Below, piece by piece: positions 63,958 through 64,000 of a DNA stretch of 64,000 bases (position 1 is the stretch's first letter; the number at the start of each line of letters is the position of its first letter). Source of the DNA: Granulicella sp. L56 (lineage in GTDB: Bacteria; Acidobacteriota; Terriglobia; Terriglobales; Acidobacteriaceae); contig NZ_LMUS01000006.1 of the NCBI RefSeq assembly GCF_009765835.1, positions 1,818,438-1,882,437 of the forward strand, written 5' to 3'. The notes under the pieces were generated by a model, which saw only the letters and a list, made by a program, of their open reading frames with translations, ran no database searches and had not been told where the DNA came from. Both the position numbers and the translations under genes were made by a program.

Positions 63958-64000
63958 AGGCTGGTGAAAATTCGTTGCACTAAAGAGCATGGGCTTCAGC

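Overview
The window looks like a chromosomal segment of an acidobacterium, most likely class Terriglobia (Granulicella, Edaphobacter or Terriglobus relatives). The evidence is a GC content near 60 percent, an alternative complex III plus caa3 oxidase cluster in the gene order typical of that group, a GH57/DUF3536 protein, choice-of-anchor D secreted proteins, and a short intergenic repeat whose spurious translation resembles 'STEAKRSGETPVF'. The genus is a guess from gene content. I see no rRNA, tRNA, CRISPR array, prophage or complete insertion sequence.

Layout. Positions 1-11.9 kb are mostly minus-strand carbohydrate and envelope genes: a truncated ArnT-like glycosyltransferase, GH79 enzyme, sorbosone-dehydrogenase-like propeller, MgtC/DUF4010 membrane protein, GH57/DUF3536 protein and an AlkA-like glycosylase. 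A Rieske oxygenase and a lower-GC patch with two unknown genes sit among them. Positions 12.3-26.2 kb form one long plus-strand respiratory operon: actABCDEF, an extra membrane protein, sco and coxBACD. It has a candidate extended -10 promoter in front and a clear intrinsic terminator at the end. ActABCDEF would oxidise quinol and pass electrons to the cytochrome c domain and CuA of an A2-type caa3 oxidase, with Sco loading copper.

Positions 26.3-36.2 kb carry a class II photolyase, a 1,518-residue secreted propeller/Ig-like protein, a diheme cytochrome, a BaiN-like flavoprotein, a small basic protein and an rRNA methyltransferase. Positions 36.2-40.7 kb hold mntH-hslV-hslU on the minus strand, divergent from an MntR/DtxR-type regulator across a tandem TTAGG-N4-CCTAA operator that covers the mntH -10 element. 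Positions 40.8-49.2 kb hold purine and nucleotide genes (purD, purF, purL, dut) with DinB, VOC and DUF5996 genes. Positions 49.3-64 kb are mixed: GT2, a methyltransferase, a 58-residue zinc ribbon, a Pro/Thr/Ala-rich secreted protein, acyltransferase 3, an M28 peptidase, mutY, an (alpha/alpha)6-barrel glycosidase, an HTH-TOBE regulator, an L,D-transpeptidase, a GT-C membrane protein, a DUF2251 protein, a 390-bp element with terminal inverted repeats, a GNAT and a LysR regulator.

The most noteworthy sequence signals are: an apparent ATT start codon for actE behind an ideal Shine-Dalgarno; the 390-bp inverted-repeat-bounded element; three families of short dispersed intergenic repeats; a palindrome just upstream of purL; and an internal hydrophobic/RRRR segment inside the C-terminal domain of the giant secreted protein.
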